From contig NZ_BCZA01000001.1 of assembly GCF_001598475.1 (NCBI RefSeq), forward strand, positions 62,001-126,000: DNA of 64,000 nt, in the 5' to 3' direction. A model generated the notes under the pieces. The model worked only from the letters and a program-made list of their open reading frames with translations. It had not been told where the DNA came from and did not search any database. Shown one piece after another: positions 42,673 to 52,229 of the stretch (within the stretch, counting starts at the first letter, position 1; each line of letters begins with the position of its first letter). A program made the translations under genes and the position numbers. This DNA is from Pantoea agglomerans NBRC 102470 (GTDB lineage Bacteria > Pseudomonadota > Gammaproteobacteria > Enterobacterales > Enterobacteriaceae).

Positions 42673-42678
42673 ATTATA
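42673..42678 (-). promoter_or_regulatory. -10 element of the lonH promoter
   Basis: A consensus TATAAT on the minus strand, 35 bases upstream of the inferred TTG start. No convincing -35 lies 16-18 bases away. It indicates that transcription starts downstream of the in-frame ATG at 42755. Confidence 0.6.
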
Positions 42679-42808
42679 CAGGATTCACCCTTGTTAAGCA
42701 CTGCAGACTTCCTGTTGAAGATGTGATGGTGACAGCATGTTTTTCGTTGCTGCATCCGGGAAAAAAGCTGTTATTCTTAGTTCGTTACGTGATCACGATG
42801 AGATTCCG

Positions 42809-43276
42809 ATGAAATACCAGCAACTCGAAAATCTTGAATGTGGATGGAAGTGGAAATACCTGGTGAAAAAACATCGGGAAGGTGAACTGATCACGCGTCA
42901 CCTTGAATTAAGCGCGGCGCAGGCAGCAGTGGATAAGCTGCTGGCAATGGAAAATAATCCGGTTACAGTGAATGAATGGATCGCAGAACATATTCACGCT
43001 GATCTGGATAACCGACTGAAGCAAACCATCCGTGCCCGACGGAAACGCCATTTCAACGCTGAACATCAGCATACGCGAAAAAAATCGATAGACCTGGAGT
43101 ATCTGGTCTGGCAGCGACTGGCAGGTCTGGCACAGCGGCGCGGCTGCACGCTCTCTGAAACGATTGTTCAGCTGATAGAAGATGCAGAACGTAAAGAGAA
43201 ATATGCCACTCAGATGTCGAGCCTGAAGCAGGATTTGCAGGCGATTCTGGGTAACTCCGGTTCAGAGAGCGAATAA
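42809..43276 (+). CDS. matP: Macrodomain Ter protein MatP
   Basis: Binds matS sites in the terminus region, condenses the Ter macrodomain and excludes MukBEF from it. The start at 42809 ([18 protein letters not shown]) matches E. coli MatP; the frame upstream is open to 42737 but not conserved. The 155-residue product has the DNA-binding segment [19 protein letters not shown], a ribbon-helix-helix ([19 protein letters not shown]) and a C-terminal coiled coil for tetramer bridging. Transcribed divergently from lonH. Confidence 0.95.
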   Translation: MKYQQLENLECGWKWKYLVKKHREGELITRHLELSAAQAAVDKLLAMENNPVTVNEWIAEHIHADLDNRLKQTIRARRKRHFNAEHQHTRKKSIDLEYLVWQRLAGLAQRRGCTLSETIVQLIEDAERKEKYATQMSSLKQDLQAILGNSGSESE

Positions 43277-43329
43277 ACGGGCAGGGCAATCAGAGCCTTC
43301 ATCTCTCAGTCCGGTTTTATTACCGGCAT

Positions 43330-43359
43330 AAAAAAACCCCGCCTTAGCGGGGTTTTTTA
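43330..43359. terminator. Bidirectional terminator between matP and ompA
   Basis: A perfect stem AAAAAACCCCGC-CTTA-GCGGGGTTTTTT serving both convergent genes. Confidence 0.95.
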
Positions 43360-43371
43360 TTACGTATAAAC

Positions 43372-44442
43372 TTAAGCCTGTGGCTGAGTTACAACGTCTT
43401 TGATACCTTTAACGTCGATTTCTACACGACGGTCCGGCGCCAGGCAGTCGATCAGGGCATTACGGCCTTTCACGCTGTCACAGGTGTTGCCGGTAACTGG
43501 GTTAGATTCACCCATGCCACGTGCAGAGATCTTGTTAGAAGGAATACCTTTAGATACCAGGTAATCTACGACTGACTGAGCACGTTTCTCAGACAGTTTC
43601 TGGTTGTACTGCTCTGAACCGATGCGATCGGTGAAGCCCAGTACGACAACGGAACCATCTTTAGGATCCATTGAGCTCAGCTGGCTGTACAGCTGATCCA
43701 GAGCCTGCTGGCCTTCTGGCTTCAGGGTAGATTTGTTGAAGGTGAACAGAACGTCAGACTTCAGAGTGAAACGCTTGGTTTCAACAACTGGAGCTGGTGC
43801 TGGAGCCGGAGCTGGCGCCGGAGCAGCGACGTCATCCTGACCGAAGCGGTATGAAACGCCTACGCTCAGCATGCCGTTGTCTGGACGAGTACCAACGGTC
43901 TGTGCATCACCGATGTTGTTAACCCACTGGTAATCCAGACGGGTAGCCCAGTTTTTGGTCAGCGCATATTCAACACCAACAGCAGCCAGCGGAGATACGC
44001 CGGTGTCGTGGTCGCTGATGCGGCCAGTAGTTGGGTTAGTCTGCGTTGAGTCTGCACGCCATACCATGCCGCCCAGACGAGTATACACGTCCAGATCGTC
44101 ATAGATTGGGTAGCTCAGTTTAGCAGCCAGCTGAACGCCCTGTGCTTTGAATGCGCCGTTAGTCACGTTGCCTTTGTTAGGCATGCGACCCAGCCAGTCA
44201 TAGCCCAGCTCGAAGCCCAGGTATGGATTTGCCTGGTAACCAACGAATGCACCTGCACCCAGCTGGCTTTCATGAGTTGGACCGTCATTGTTTTCGTAAC
44301 CGTTACCGTAGTAACCAGTGTCGTGATACTGAGACCAGCCCAGTTTAGCACCGGTGTACCAGGTGTCATCTTTCGGAGCGGCCTGCGCTACGGTAGCGAA
44401 GCCAGCCAGTGCCACTGCAATTGCGATAGCTGTCTTTTTCAT
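43372..44442 (-). CDS. ompA: Outer membrane protein A
   Basis: Abundant 8-stranded outer-membrane barrel that anchors the envelope to peptidoglycan. The 356-residue precursor has signal peptide [21 protein letters not shown], the mature start [20 protein letters not shown], a barrel to about residue 200 and an (Ala-Pro)n hinge near 206-218. A C-terminal OmpA-like domain follows with [20 protein letters not shown] for diaminopimelate binding. Two cysteines in [20 protein letters not shown] form the known disulfide. The start at 44442 follows GAGGCGCAAA, as in E. coli. Confidence 0.97.
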   Translation of the reverse strand: MKKTAIAIAVALAGFATVAQAAPKDDTWYTGAKLGWSQYHDTGYYGNGYENNDGPTHESQLGAGAFVGYQANPYLGFELGYDWLGRMPNKGNVTNGAFKAQGVQLAAKLSYPIYDDLDVYTRLGGMVWRADSTQTNPTTGRISDHDTGVSPLAAVGVEYALTKNWATRLDYQWVNNIGDAQTVGTRPDNGMLSVGVSYRFGQDDVAAPAPAPAPAPAPVVETKRFTLKSDVLFTFNKSTLKPEGQQALDQLYSQLSSMDPKDGSVVVLGFTDRIGSEQYNQKLSEKRAQSVVDYLVSKGIPSNKISARGMGESNPVTGNTCDSVKGRNALIDCLAPDRRVEIDVKGIKDVVTQPQA

Positions 44443-44606
44443 TTTGCGCCTCGTTATCATCCAAATAGGCAATGAGCAAAAAGGTTGCTCTTGGTTTAAA
44501 TCCTTCGCCGGGTCAAAACGCTCGCTTATGACTCTACCGCAAAAAACGGAGGTTATTGAGCACCCTGGCGAGCTAAAGTCTACAACGAGATTGGAAACTT
44601 ACAAGT
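44443..44606 (-). promoter_or_regulatory. ompA promoter and long 5' leader
   Basis: The 350-base ompA-sulA gap contains, on the minus strand at 44606-44571, a segment with ACTTGTAAGTTT and GTTGTAGACTTTA, closely like the E. coli ompA promoter as I recall it. The transcript would have a leader of about 125 bases with GAGCAA/TTGCTC forming a hairpin (44474-44490) near the ribosome site. In E. coli such a leader stabilises the mRNA and is the target of MicA-type regulation. The rest of the gap to sulA shows no recognisable feature. Confidence 0.6.
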
Positions 44607-44792
44607 ATGATGTGAGGCGCTTATGTAAAAAAACAGCGATTTATACACAATTTCTAACAATTAGGCTGGTCTTATTGCCGCGGCAAAAAGCCCTAAAAAC
44701 TTGCTAAACCATTGTCAACGCTCGAACTAACAGAATCAGTGGTTTAGCTGCGACAGATAAGAAAAATAGCTTGGGAAACTTCTGATTTTTAC

Positions 44793-45284
44793 TTAATGAA
44801 ACAAATCCGACTGAATTTTTATCGCAGTTTGCGGTCTGAGAGGCGCTTCTGATGTCCCGCTTGCACGCAAAATCAATCCTAACGCTTCACCCTCTGCCGC
44901 CGCATTTTCAAGTTGACGTCGTTCATCTTCGTCAAGATCGTAAGGAATCCATGCCAGAACGACACTGTAATTTCCTGTACGCAATGCTTTAACCATCGCT
45001 TCAACCGCATTCAGACGTTCAGAATCGGCGATATGCATACTTTTATCCAGTGGTAATCCTGATTCCTGCAGCCAGGTGCGATTCAGTTTATATGCCGGTG
45101 TTAACCACAACTGCCAGCGTGATTGCTGACTCAGCTGCTGCAATAAAGGCAACAGCAACATCTGCATCATACCGGGCTGTTCGCTGTAGCGTAACTCAGT
45201 AATTCCACCGCCCTGAGAGGCCGGAACGGAAGAGGACGCATAATGATGAGCATAGCGTGAATTATTAGGATGTTGTGTTCGCAT
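44793..45284 (-). CDS. sulA: SOS cell division inhibitor SulA
   Basis: Binds FtsZ and blocks septation after DNA damage; it is degraded by Lon. The 163-residue product matches E. coli SulA from MLLLPLLQQLSQQSRWQLWL through VKALRTGNYSVVLAW, with a variable N-terminus. The C-terminal residues resemble the Lon-recognition tail (IQSDLFH versus IHSNLYH). A LexA box lies 20 bases upstream of the start codon. The position next to ompA is conserved. Confidence 0.95.
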   Translation of the reverse strand: MRTQHPNNSRYAHHYASSSVPASQGGGITELRYSEQPGMMQMLLLPLLQQLSQQSRWQLWLTPAYKLNRTWLQESGLPLDKSMHIADSERLNAVEAMVKALRTGNYSVVLAWIPYDLDEDERRQLENAAAEGEALGLILRASGTSEAPLRPQTAIKIQSDLFH

Positions 45285-45303
45285 AAGTTAATCACCAGCA
45301 GTG

Positions 45304-45323
45304 GACTGTATGAATATACAGTA
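45304..45323 (-). promoter_or_regulatory. LexA box (SOS operator) of sulA
   Basis: The minus strand reads TACTGTATATTCATACAGTC, matching the consensus TACTGTATATATATACAGTA at 17 of 20 positions with intact CTGT and ACAG ends. Confidence 0.93.
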
Positions 45324-45494
45324 CTGTCATCCTGGATAAAGATCAACCCAAATTTCTGAAAACGCCTCGCAAAATCGCGACAAGATTAGTTGAAACGCTA
45401 TTTATTCATTGAACCCGTTGACGCTTTTTTTTATCTTCTAATTACCTGATACCCAAGGTAATTTACGATATATTTCTTACATGGAGGTGGTGCA

Positions 45495-46124
45495 ATGAAA
45501 AAGGTGAATCCGGTTGTAGAGCGCTCCAGAGCGCGCCTGGCCCCATTAGGAACAATAGAGTCGCGCACCCAGTTCGGAGGCTATGCCCTGGCTGTAGAAA
45601 GTGTGGTTTTTGCCTTAATTAATAAAGACGAACTCTATCTGCGTGCCAGTGAACCTTTGCGGGAATACCTTACAGATCGTCCGCTGCAACCCCTGATTTT
45701 TCGCAAGCGGGGCAAGCTGGTGAGTCTCAATTACTTTCGGGTCGATGAGGCGTTGTGGCGCGACCCTGACCATCTGCTGGCGCTCTCTGCTGCCTCTTTA
45801 GAAACGGCGCAGCTGGAGTTGCAGGACCGACAATCCTCACCGCGGTTAAAAGATCTGCCAAATCTCAGCGTACGTATGGAGATGATGCTGTACGAGGCGG
45901 GCGTCATGAGCGTCAATCATCTCTACCAGATGGGGGCTAAACAGTGCTGGCTGAAGCTTAAAGCGATCAACCAGCACGTTGGGTTCCAGACGTTACTTGC
46001 GCTGCAGGGGGCCATCACGGGCCACCATGCCGCCGCGCTGCCGCAGGCGACACGGGCGGAGCTGAATGCGTGGTTCCAGCGCACGCTTTTATCAAACCCC
46101 AATCTCAGAAGCGGCGAAGGCTAA
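45495..46124 (+). CDS. sxy: Competence regulator Sxy (TfoX)
   Basis: Coactivator that lets CRP act at CRP-S sites of DNA-uptake genes. The 209-residue product has an N-terminal TfoX_N domain (LGTIESRTQFGGYALAV... DELYLRA) and a C-terminal TfoX_C helix-hairpin region (RLKDLPNLSVRMEMMLYEAG, AKQCWLKLKAI). The ribosome site ATGGAGGTGG lies just upstream. It overlaps the convergent yccS by 4 bases. Confidence 0.94.
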   Translation: MKKVNPVVERSRARLAPLGTIESRTQFGGYALAVESVVFALINKDELYLRASEPLREYLTDRPLQPLIFRKRGKLVSLNYFRVDEALWRDPDHLLALSAASLETAQLELQDRQSSPRLKDLPNLSVRMEMMLYEAGVMSVNHLYQMGAKQCWLKLKAINQHVGFQTLLALQGAITGHHAAALPQATRAELNAWFQRTLLSNPNLRSGEG

Positions 46125-48262
46125 TCAGTGATTAGCGTGCGGCGCAGGCGAGCCACATCGGGCATTAATGCCACCAGCAGACCGAGTTGCTGGAGCACCA
46201 GCGGCGCACGCGTATCCGCATCTGCGGCCAGCTGGCTGATTCGCTGAGCCAGTTGATGGCGCATCGTTTCTACGTGCTCATCGCTGACAACTTCCGTCTG
46301 CAGCACATCCTCCACATAGCAAACCGTATCATCCAGCAATGTCAGCAGTTCGGGTGCGGTAATTTTATCGCGGTGAGCACCCAGCGCAGAAATGTAACTC
46401 AGAAACGAATGGTTGGAGCAAAGCAGCTGAAAAGCCGAATCGCGCAGCTTCTGGCTGGTGCGACTTTCACTGCTCATGTTTGAGACCACCGACGCCAGTT
46501 CAGCATCCGCGTTATGCGCATCTCGCCGTGCAATGCGATAGGCGAGACGGTTATCTTTGCCCTGATGATATTGCTCCATGATCGCGTCCAGATAGCGGCA
46601 ATTCGCTTTCAGCGTTCGTTCTGCCACGGCAGGTAACTGACGAAAGCGCCAGTCTGGCCAGATAAACGCGACAGCCAGCCAGGCCAGTCCACAGCCCAGT
46701 AGGGTATCCACTACCCGCGGCAGGGCAACTTCAAACCCTTCACCCAGCAGGTTAAAGCAGAGCAGCACCAGCAGAGTGATAAACAGCGTGGCCTGTGCAT
46801 ACTGCACCTGCCTGAAAGCGAAGAACAGTACGCCCGTGATTACTATCAGGATTAACTGACCTTCAATAGAGGGCACCAGCCATAAAACGGGCAGACCAAT
46901 CGCAATCCCCGCCAGCGTTCCGCCGATGCGCAAGGCCAGTCGTCGCTGCGTTGCATTGTAGTTGGGCTGGCAGACAAACAGGCTGGTCAGCAAAATCCAG
47001 TATCCCCGCTCCAGCCCGGTTACCTGAATAAAACCATATCCAATACAGAGCACCACAGACATGCGAACCGCATGCCGGAACAGCGCCGATGCGGGAGAGA
47101 GGTGGCGGCTGAAGCGCAGCCGGATATCACTCCAGCCACTCAATCCTTCGCGTGACAGCAGATTGTCACTGTGCTGAGGATCTTCACCGGCCAGCGTCTG
47201 TTCTGATTCGATCGAAGCAAGCTGTGCATCGATGGCGCGCAGGTTGCGCAGCAGCCAGAAAAGAGCACGGGTATGCGTAGCGTCGGGATCATGCTGCTCC
47301 AGACGTTCTATCGCTTTCTGTAATCGTTCAAATGCACGCTCAAAACGGCTGTCATGCACCCACCTTTGACGCATCAGAATGCAATGTGCCAGCTGGCGAC
47401 AGGCCTGAGCCTGCATATTCAGCAGGCGCTGAAAGCGAAACAGAATTTCGTTGTAGCGCCAGTCGCCGCGCAGCAGATGATATTGCAGATGGGAAGAGCT
47501 GGCCCGTTCATGGATATCCTGCGCCACAAAGTAGTAGTGCAGACTACGGCGGGTGCCGCGCGACCCGCGATCGCCGCGCAGACGACTCTGCAGTGTGGTC
47601 TTGGTCAGATTAAGTTGCGCCACTAACTGGCTGTTGACCATCGCCGCATCGATAAACGCGGCATCATCCTGATCGCCCGCGTCGGGATCGAAAAGGTTCG
47701 CTTTGGCATCAAGGTAACGCGCCAGTTGTGAAAAACTCCCGGCCAGTTGCTCCTGCACCGGCCGGACCGGAAACATCAGATGGCCCAGTAATGTCAGCAG
47801 GTTGTACCACAGCGCTCCGACCAGCAGCAGCATCGGCTGCATATACCACTGGCTGAACAGTCCGATGCCGAGCATGGTATAGACCGCAATCAGCAGAGCA
47901 CCAAAGGCGATAGTCGCGTAGCGCTGGCCAAGGGCGCCCAGCAGAATAAAGCCCCAAGTCGAGATTGCCAGCCCGATAATAAAGGCGAATGGATAGGGAA
48001 ACAGTAACTCGACTGAAACCGAGGCGATGCAGAAGCAGAGCAGGGTAATCAGCAGATTCTTCAGGCGACCGGCCAGGCGATCATCGAGATCGGCCAGCGC
48101 AGCAGCGACCACTCCCAGCGTCAGAGGGATCGTCCACTCAATCTGATGCAGCCACCAGGGAATGGCGGCGCAGCCACTCAGTGCAAACAGGATCCGCAGC
48201 AGATAGCGCCACGTACTGTTAAACAGATATTTGCGCCAGCCTGGCACGGCATCCGACATCAT
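46121..48262 (-). CDS. yccS: YccS/YhfK family inner membrane protein
   Basis: Large inner-membrane protein of about 713 residues of the FUSC/aromatic-acid exporter-like superfamily; its substrate is unknown. Two hydrophobic clusters (about residues 20-180 and 385-520, the latter around GYWILLTSLFVCQPNYNATQRR) are separated by a soluble helical domain, as in the family. The start was set at ATG 48262 (with another ATG at 48259) because homology begins there and it is one base after the yccF stop; the frame is open to 48370 inside yccF. The two genes form an operon. Confidence 0.92.
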   Translation of the reverse strand: MMSDAVPGWRKYLFNSTWRYLLRILFALSGCAAIPWWLHQIEWTIPLTLGVVAAALADLDDRLAGRLKNLLITLLCFCIASVSVELLFPYPFAFIIGLAISTWGFILLGALGQRYATIAFGALLIAVYTMLGIGLFSQWYMQPMLLLVGALWYNLLTLLGHLMFPVRPVQEQLAGSFSQLARYLDAKANLFDPDAGDQDDAAFIDAAMVNSQLVAQLNLTKTTLQSRLRGDRGSRGTRRSLHYYFVAQDIHERASSSHLQYHLLRGDWRYNEILFRFQRLLNMQAQACRQLAHCILMRQRWVHDSRFERAFERLQKAIERLEQHDPDATHTRALFWLLRNLRAIDAQLASIESEQTLAGEDPQHSDNLLSREGLSGWSDIRLRFSRHLSPASALFRHAVRMSVVLCIGYGFIQVTGLERGYWILLTSLFVCQPNYNATQRRLALRIGGTLAGIAIGLPVLWLVPSIEGQLILIVITGVLFFAFRQVQYAQATLFITLLVLLCFNLLGEGFEVALPRVVDTLLGCGLAWLAVAFIWPDWRFRQLPAVAERTLKANCRYLDAIMEQYHQGKDNRLAYRIARRDAHNADAELASVVSNMSSESRTSQKLRDSAFQLLCSNHSFLSYISALGAHRDKITAPELLTLLDDTVCYVEDVLQTEVVSDEHVETMRHQLAQRISQLAADADTRAPLVLQQLGLLVALMPDVARLRRTLITD

Positions 48263-48263
48263 A

Positions 48264-48704
48264 TTAATAGCGGCGGGCATTGGCTTCGCGCGCGGCGCGC
48301 GCCTCTTCCACTGATACCACCCTGCGGCCAACCGGCCAGAGCGCGATAGCGGCGATCTTAAAGTTCGCAATCCCTACCGGAATACCGATGATACTGATGC
48401 ACTGCACAATCCCCACGGAGATGTGCGAAAGGCAGAGCCACCAGCCAAAGAAAATCAGCCAGAAGATATTCAGAAAGGTGCCGCCGGTATTCAGAATATG
48501 ACTCTTACTTTCCGGACGCAGCACATCAACATGCACCGCCTCGTTGCCAAATGGCAGCAACGAGAGTTTGGTGATTTCCCAGCAGGAGCGGGTCAGCGGC
48601 AGGGTAAAAATCAGCACGATGCTGATTAACGTGGCAAACAGCCAGCTCAGGGTGGTGAAAAAACCGCCCAGAACAAAATTAAGAATATTTAAAACGGTGC
48701 GCAT
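48264..48704 (-). CDS. yccF: YccF family inner membrane protein
   Basis: Small membrane protein of 146 residues with two YccF domains, each having a hydrophobic hairpin: NILNFVLGGFFTTLSWLFATL and LNIFWLIFFGWWLCLSHISVG, with a third hydrophobic stretch QCISIIGIPVGIANF. The start at 48704 (MRTVLNILNF) follows the E. coli protein. It is followed by yccS within one base. Function unknown. Confidence 0.92.
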   Translation of the reverse strand: MRTVLNILNFVLGGFFTTLSWLFATLISIVLIFTLPLTRSCWEITKLSLLPFGNEAVHVDVLRPESKSHILNTGGTFLNIFWLIFFGWWLCLSHISVGIVQCISIIGIPVGIANFKIAAIALWPVGRRVVSVEEARAAREANARRY

Positions 48705-48827
48705 GATCTTCTTTTCCTTTTGCATTCCGCAAGATGTGACGCCAAGTTTAGCCTGTTTTAAGGCTGGAGCGCTAAGGGTCTGACAGGTAAACTCCCCCTA
48801 ATCCTATTCTCTGACGTTGGTGTCGGC

Positions 48828-50882
48828 GTGGAACTGAAAGCAACCTCGATGGGCAAACGGCTTGCCCAGCATCCTTATAATCGTGTCCGTTTGATGGCGG
48901 CAGGCGTCGAAGTCAGCGGCGATAAGCATGAGTATCTGATCCCCTTTAACCAGTTACTGGATATCGCCTGCAAGCGCGGGCTGGTGTGGGGCGAGCTGGA
49001 GTTTTTGCTGGCCGATGAAAAAGTGGTCCGCCTGCATGGCACGGAATGGCAGGAAACGCAGCGCTTTCACCACTATCTGCTGCAGGCCTGGCAGAGCTGG
49101 AGTCTGGAGATGAGCGCAGTGTGCCGCGAGGTGCTGCAGACGCTACGCGACGAAATCGAGGCGTTTGGCGCGCAGGATCGCTGGCTGAACCGCCACGAGT
49201 TGCAGGCGCTGAAAACCAACATCCTCAAACAGTTCGATGCATTGCCGATGCCGCTCTCCCGCTTAAAAGATTTTGCTGACTGCCGGGATAACTGGCAATT
49301 CTGTCAGCGCTGGCTGGAGCAGGGCGACACGGCGTTGCGGCAGCGAAACCGTGACTGGACGGCCGCCATGCTCAACCGCTATCAGGATTTCTTTGCCAGC
49401 GTCGAGAGCACGCCACTCAATCAGTCGCAATGTGAGGCGGTGGTTAATGGCGAGAATTCTCTGCTGGTACTGGCAGGTGCGGGCAGCGGTAAAACCTCGG
49501 TGCTGGTGGCTCGTGCAGGCTGGTTAATGCAGCGCAAGCTGGCCAGCGCCGATCAAATCCTGTTACTGGCATTTGGCCGCCAGGCGGCTGAAGAGATGAA
49601 CGCACGTATCCAGTCGCGGCTCTCCGCCGCTGACATCCAGGCGCGGACCTTCCATTCTCTGGCGCTGCATATTATTCGTGAAGGCAGTAATAAGCAGCCG
49701 GTTATCAGCAAACTTGAGAGTGATGCCGATGCGCGTCGCACGCTGCTGATCCAGCAGTGGCGGCAGCAGTGCCATGAGAAGAAGGCGCAGTCAAACGGCT
49801 GGCGTCAGTGGCTGCGTGATGAACTGGAGTGGGAGTTACCCGAGGGGCCATTCTGGGAGGACGACCGGCTGGCAAACCGGCTGGCGTCACGGCTGGAGCG
49901 CTGGCTCGGTCTGATGCGCATGCATGGCGGTGCGCAGGCAGCGATGATCGCCGACGTGCCCGAAGAGATCCGCGATCTCTTCAGTAAGCGCATCAAACTG
50001 ATGGCACCGTTGCTGAAAGCGTGGAAGAGCGCATTAAAAGAGGAGGGCGCGGTCGATTTTTCGGGCCTGATTCACCAGGCGATTGCCATTCTGGAAAAAG
50101 GACGGTTTATCAGTCCGTGGAAACACATTCTGGTGGATGAATTCCAGGATATCTCGCCTCAGCGTGCCGCGTTGCTGAGCGCATTACGCCAGCAGAATAA
50201 GCGTACTGCACTGTTTGCTGTTGGTGATGACTGGCAGGCTATCTACCGCTTTAGTGGGGCGGAGATGACGCTGACGACGGCATTCCATCACTATTTTGGT
50301 GAGGGAGACCGCTGCTTACTGGACACAACCTACCGTTTCAACGATCGCATCGGCGACATTGCCAACCGGTTTATACAACAGAATCCGCAGCAGTTGGCAA
50401 AACCGCTGAACAGCATTACCAAAGGCAATAAAAAGTCGATTTCGCTGCTGGCGCAGGATCAGCTGGAAGCCTTGCTGAACAAACTCAGCGGTTACGCGAA
50501 GCCTGATGAGCGAATTCTGCTGCTGGCGCGTTATCACTATCTGCGACCGGATTTACTGGATAAAGCCAGAACCCGCTGGCCAAAGCTCAATCTGGAATTT
50601 ATGACGATTCATGCCAGCAAAGGTCAGCAGGCGGATTACGTTATTCTTCTGGGATTACAGCAGGGTAAAGAGGGCTTCCCGGCAGAGGCGCGCGAATCGA
50701 TCATTGAACAGGGCTTATTACCGCAGCCAGAAGCGTTCCCTGATGCAGAAGAGCGCCGTCTGGCCTATGTGGCACTGACGCGCGCGCGTCAGCAGGTTTT
50801 TCTGATGTTCGATAAGGCAGCGCCGTCACCGTTTGTCGATCACTTCCGCGAGTTGGGTGTGCCGGTGCTGCGTAAAGCCTGA
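48828..50882 (+). CDS. helD: DNA helicase IV
   Basis: Superfamily 1 (UvrD/Rep-like) 3'-5' DNA helicase; E. coli HelD belongs to the RecF-type repair background. The 684-residue product has Walker A GAGSGKTS at residues 217-224, motif Ia LLLAFGRQAAEEM, Walker B HILVDEFQDISPQR, motif III FAVGDDWQAIYRFSGA, motif IV DTTYRFN and motif V-VI TIHASKGQQADYV and YVALTRARQQ. It starts with GTG at 48828, giving MELKATSMGKRLAQHPY as in E. coli. All helicase motifs are intact. One base separates it from the convergent mgsA. Confidence 0.96.
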   Translation: MELKATSMGKRLAQHPYNRVRLMAAGVEVSGDKHEYLIPFNQLLDIACKRGLVWGELEFLLADEKVVRLHGTEWQETQRFHHYLLQAWQSWSLEMSAVCREVLQTLRDEIEAFGAQDRWLNRHELQALKTNILKQFDALPMPLSRLKDFADCRDNWQFCQRWLEQGDTALRQRNRDWTAAMLNRYQDFFASVESTPLNQSQCEAVVNGENSLLVLAGAGSGKTSVLVARAGWLMQRKLASADQILLLAFGRQAAEEMNARIQSRLSAADIQARTFHSLALHIIREGSNKQPVISKLESDADARRTLLIQQWRQQCHEKKAQSNGWRQWLRDELEWELPEGPFWEDDRLANRLASRLERWLGLMRMHGGAQAAMIADVPEEIRDLFSKRIKLMAPLLKAWKSALKEEGAVDFSGLIHQAIAILEKGRFISPWKHILVDEFQDISPQRAALLSALRQQNKRTALFAVGDDWQAIYRFSGAEMTLTTAFHHYFGEGDRCLLDTTYRFNDRIGDIANRFIQQNPQQLAKPLNSITKGNKKSISLLAQDQLEALLNKLSGYAKPDERILLLARYHYLRPDLLDKARTRWPKLNLEFMTIHASKGQQADYVILLGLQQGKEGFPAEARESIIEQGLLPQPEAFPDAEERRLAYVALTRARQQVFLMFDKAAPSPFVDHFRELGVPVLRKA

Positions 50883-50883
50883 G

Positions 50884-51342
50884 TTACTTCAGACGATCGG
50901 CCAGATAGCGCTGATAGTCGGGGATCATAATCTCTACACTTTGCGCAAACAGTGGCGACTGAATGATAAAGTCAGCCGTGGAACGGTTAGTGGCTACCGG
51001 GATATTCCATACGGTAGCCAGACGCAGCAGTGCTTTGACATCCGGATCGTGCGGCACTGCGTTGAGGGGATCCCAGAAAAAAATCAGTGCATCGATCTTC
51101 CCTTCCGAAATCAGCGCACCCACCTGCTGATCGCCGCCCATCGGGCCGCTCAGCATGGCTGTCACATTCAGACCCGTATCGCGATTGATCAGATTCCCGG
51201 TAGTGCCGGTGGCATAGAGGATGTGCGATTCCAGCGCGGGCTGGTTTTGTTTCACCCAGTCAAGCAGGGCGGCTTTGCAGTGGTCGTGGGCGACCAGCGC
51301 GATATGTTTTGTGGTGCCGAGGGTACGAACAGTCTGTTCCAT
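50884..51342 (-). CDS. mgsA: Methylglyoxal synthase
   Basis: Converts dihydroxyacetone phosphate to methylglyoxal and phosphate, a bypass when phosphate or glycolytic flux is unbalanced. At 152 residues it matches E. coli MgsA. The catalytic-site residues lie in VAHDHCK (His19, Asp20) and the phosphate/catalytic region in [13 protein letters not shown] and [14 protein letters not shown]. The start at 51342 aligns with the family; an upstream in-frame start at 51384 does not. gloC in this window acts in removal of the product. Confidence 0.96.
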   Translation of the reverse strand: MEQTVRTLGTTKHIALVAHDHCKAALLDWVKQNQPALESHILYATGTTGNLINRDTGLNVTAMLSGPMGGDQQVGALISEGKIDALIFFWDPLNAVPHDPDVKALLRLATVWNIPVATNRSTADFIIQSPLFAQSVEIMIPDYQRYLADRLK

Positions 51343-51411
51343 AAAGGCGTCCTGGTAAGGCTCATGCGCAAGAAGAGAGAGCATGAGTGTACCTCTGGCC
51401 TTTCGACTCTA

Positions 51412-52053
51412 TCAACTTGTACGTAGCATTTTGACCAGCGTCAGAAGCTGCTGACGCGTGGCTTCATCGAAGCGGTGAAACCAGCGGTGCAGCGAGGGCA
51501 GTTCGGCCTGAGTAGTCCAGTCCAGATCGGCGGTAAGCCGGACGGAAGAGGGCGTTGCAGAAGGGGTATTTGCAAACCGCGGCACAGAGGCAATCTGGCG
51601 GGTGCGATTATAATTCAGCATCGCTTTTTCCATATCTGCGGATGTGGTGACCGGCAGGTGGTCGCGCACGCTGGTAATCTCCGTACCTTTTTCATCCACC
51701 AGCTGAAAGTTCAGGCTGCGGTCAAAATGATAACGCTCGCGTTTTGTCTCCAGCGCAGGCAACCGAATGGTAATGGTTTTGGCAACCGCGGTGAACGTGA
51801 CAATCATCGGTACCGACTGATAAGCGATGACGTTCTCATTCTGACCTTTGCGCTGCTGCTCTACCCGAAACAGAAACTGATGCTGACCGCGGTCCAGCTC
51901 CAGGCTGTCTGCACCTTTGAGAAGGGAGCCTGAAATTTTTCGACCATCCAGCACCAGCAAATCGATCTGAGGATCGAGCTTTAATGTGATGGCAGAACAG
52001 GACGCCGAAACGAGGAGGGTAATTAACCCCGTTACAGCCAGCGACAGCTTCAT
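51412..52053 (-). CDS. yccT: YccT family protein (DUF2057), curli inhibitor CsgI in E. coli
   Basis: Periplasmic protein of 213 residues. The start at 52053 gives signal peptide MKLSLAVTGLITLLVSASCSA. The mature part begins ITLKLDPQIDLLVLDGRKISGSLLKGADSLELDRG, the family's hallmark. In Salmonella and E. coli the homolog restrains curli formation (CsgI). The C-terminal third is much less conserved than the N-terminal domain. Monocistronic and divergent from yccU; the 176-base gap holds both promoters, not resolved here. Confidence 0.85.
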   Translation of the reverse strand: MKLSLAVTGLITLLVSASCSAITLKLDPQIDLLVLDGRKISGSLLKGADSLELDRGQHQFLFRVEQQRKGQNENVIAYQSVPMIVTFTAVAKTITIRLPALETKRERYHFDRSLNFQLVDEKGTEITSVRDHLPVTTSADMEKAMLNYNRTRQIASVPRFANTPSATPSSVRLTADLDWTTQAELPSLHRWFHRFDEATRQQLLTLVKMLRTS

Positions 52054-52229
52054 TTCAACTCCGGTAACTGAAGACACAAAGGATGGTGTGTAGCAAATTC
52101 TTACATTATGGCAGTTAATTTACATTTAAACATATTTATTCGTGCGCGGGTTCAATTAATTTTGCTGAGGACTTACCCGCTAAAGGGCACGCCAATCTAC
52201 ACTCAACACTGGCCTGAAAGGAGATAAAC

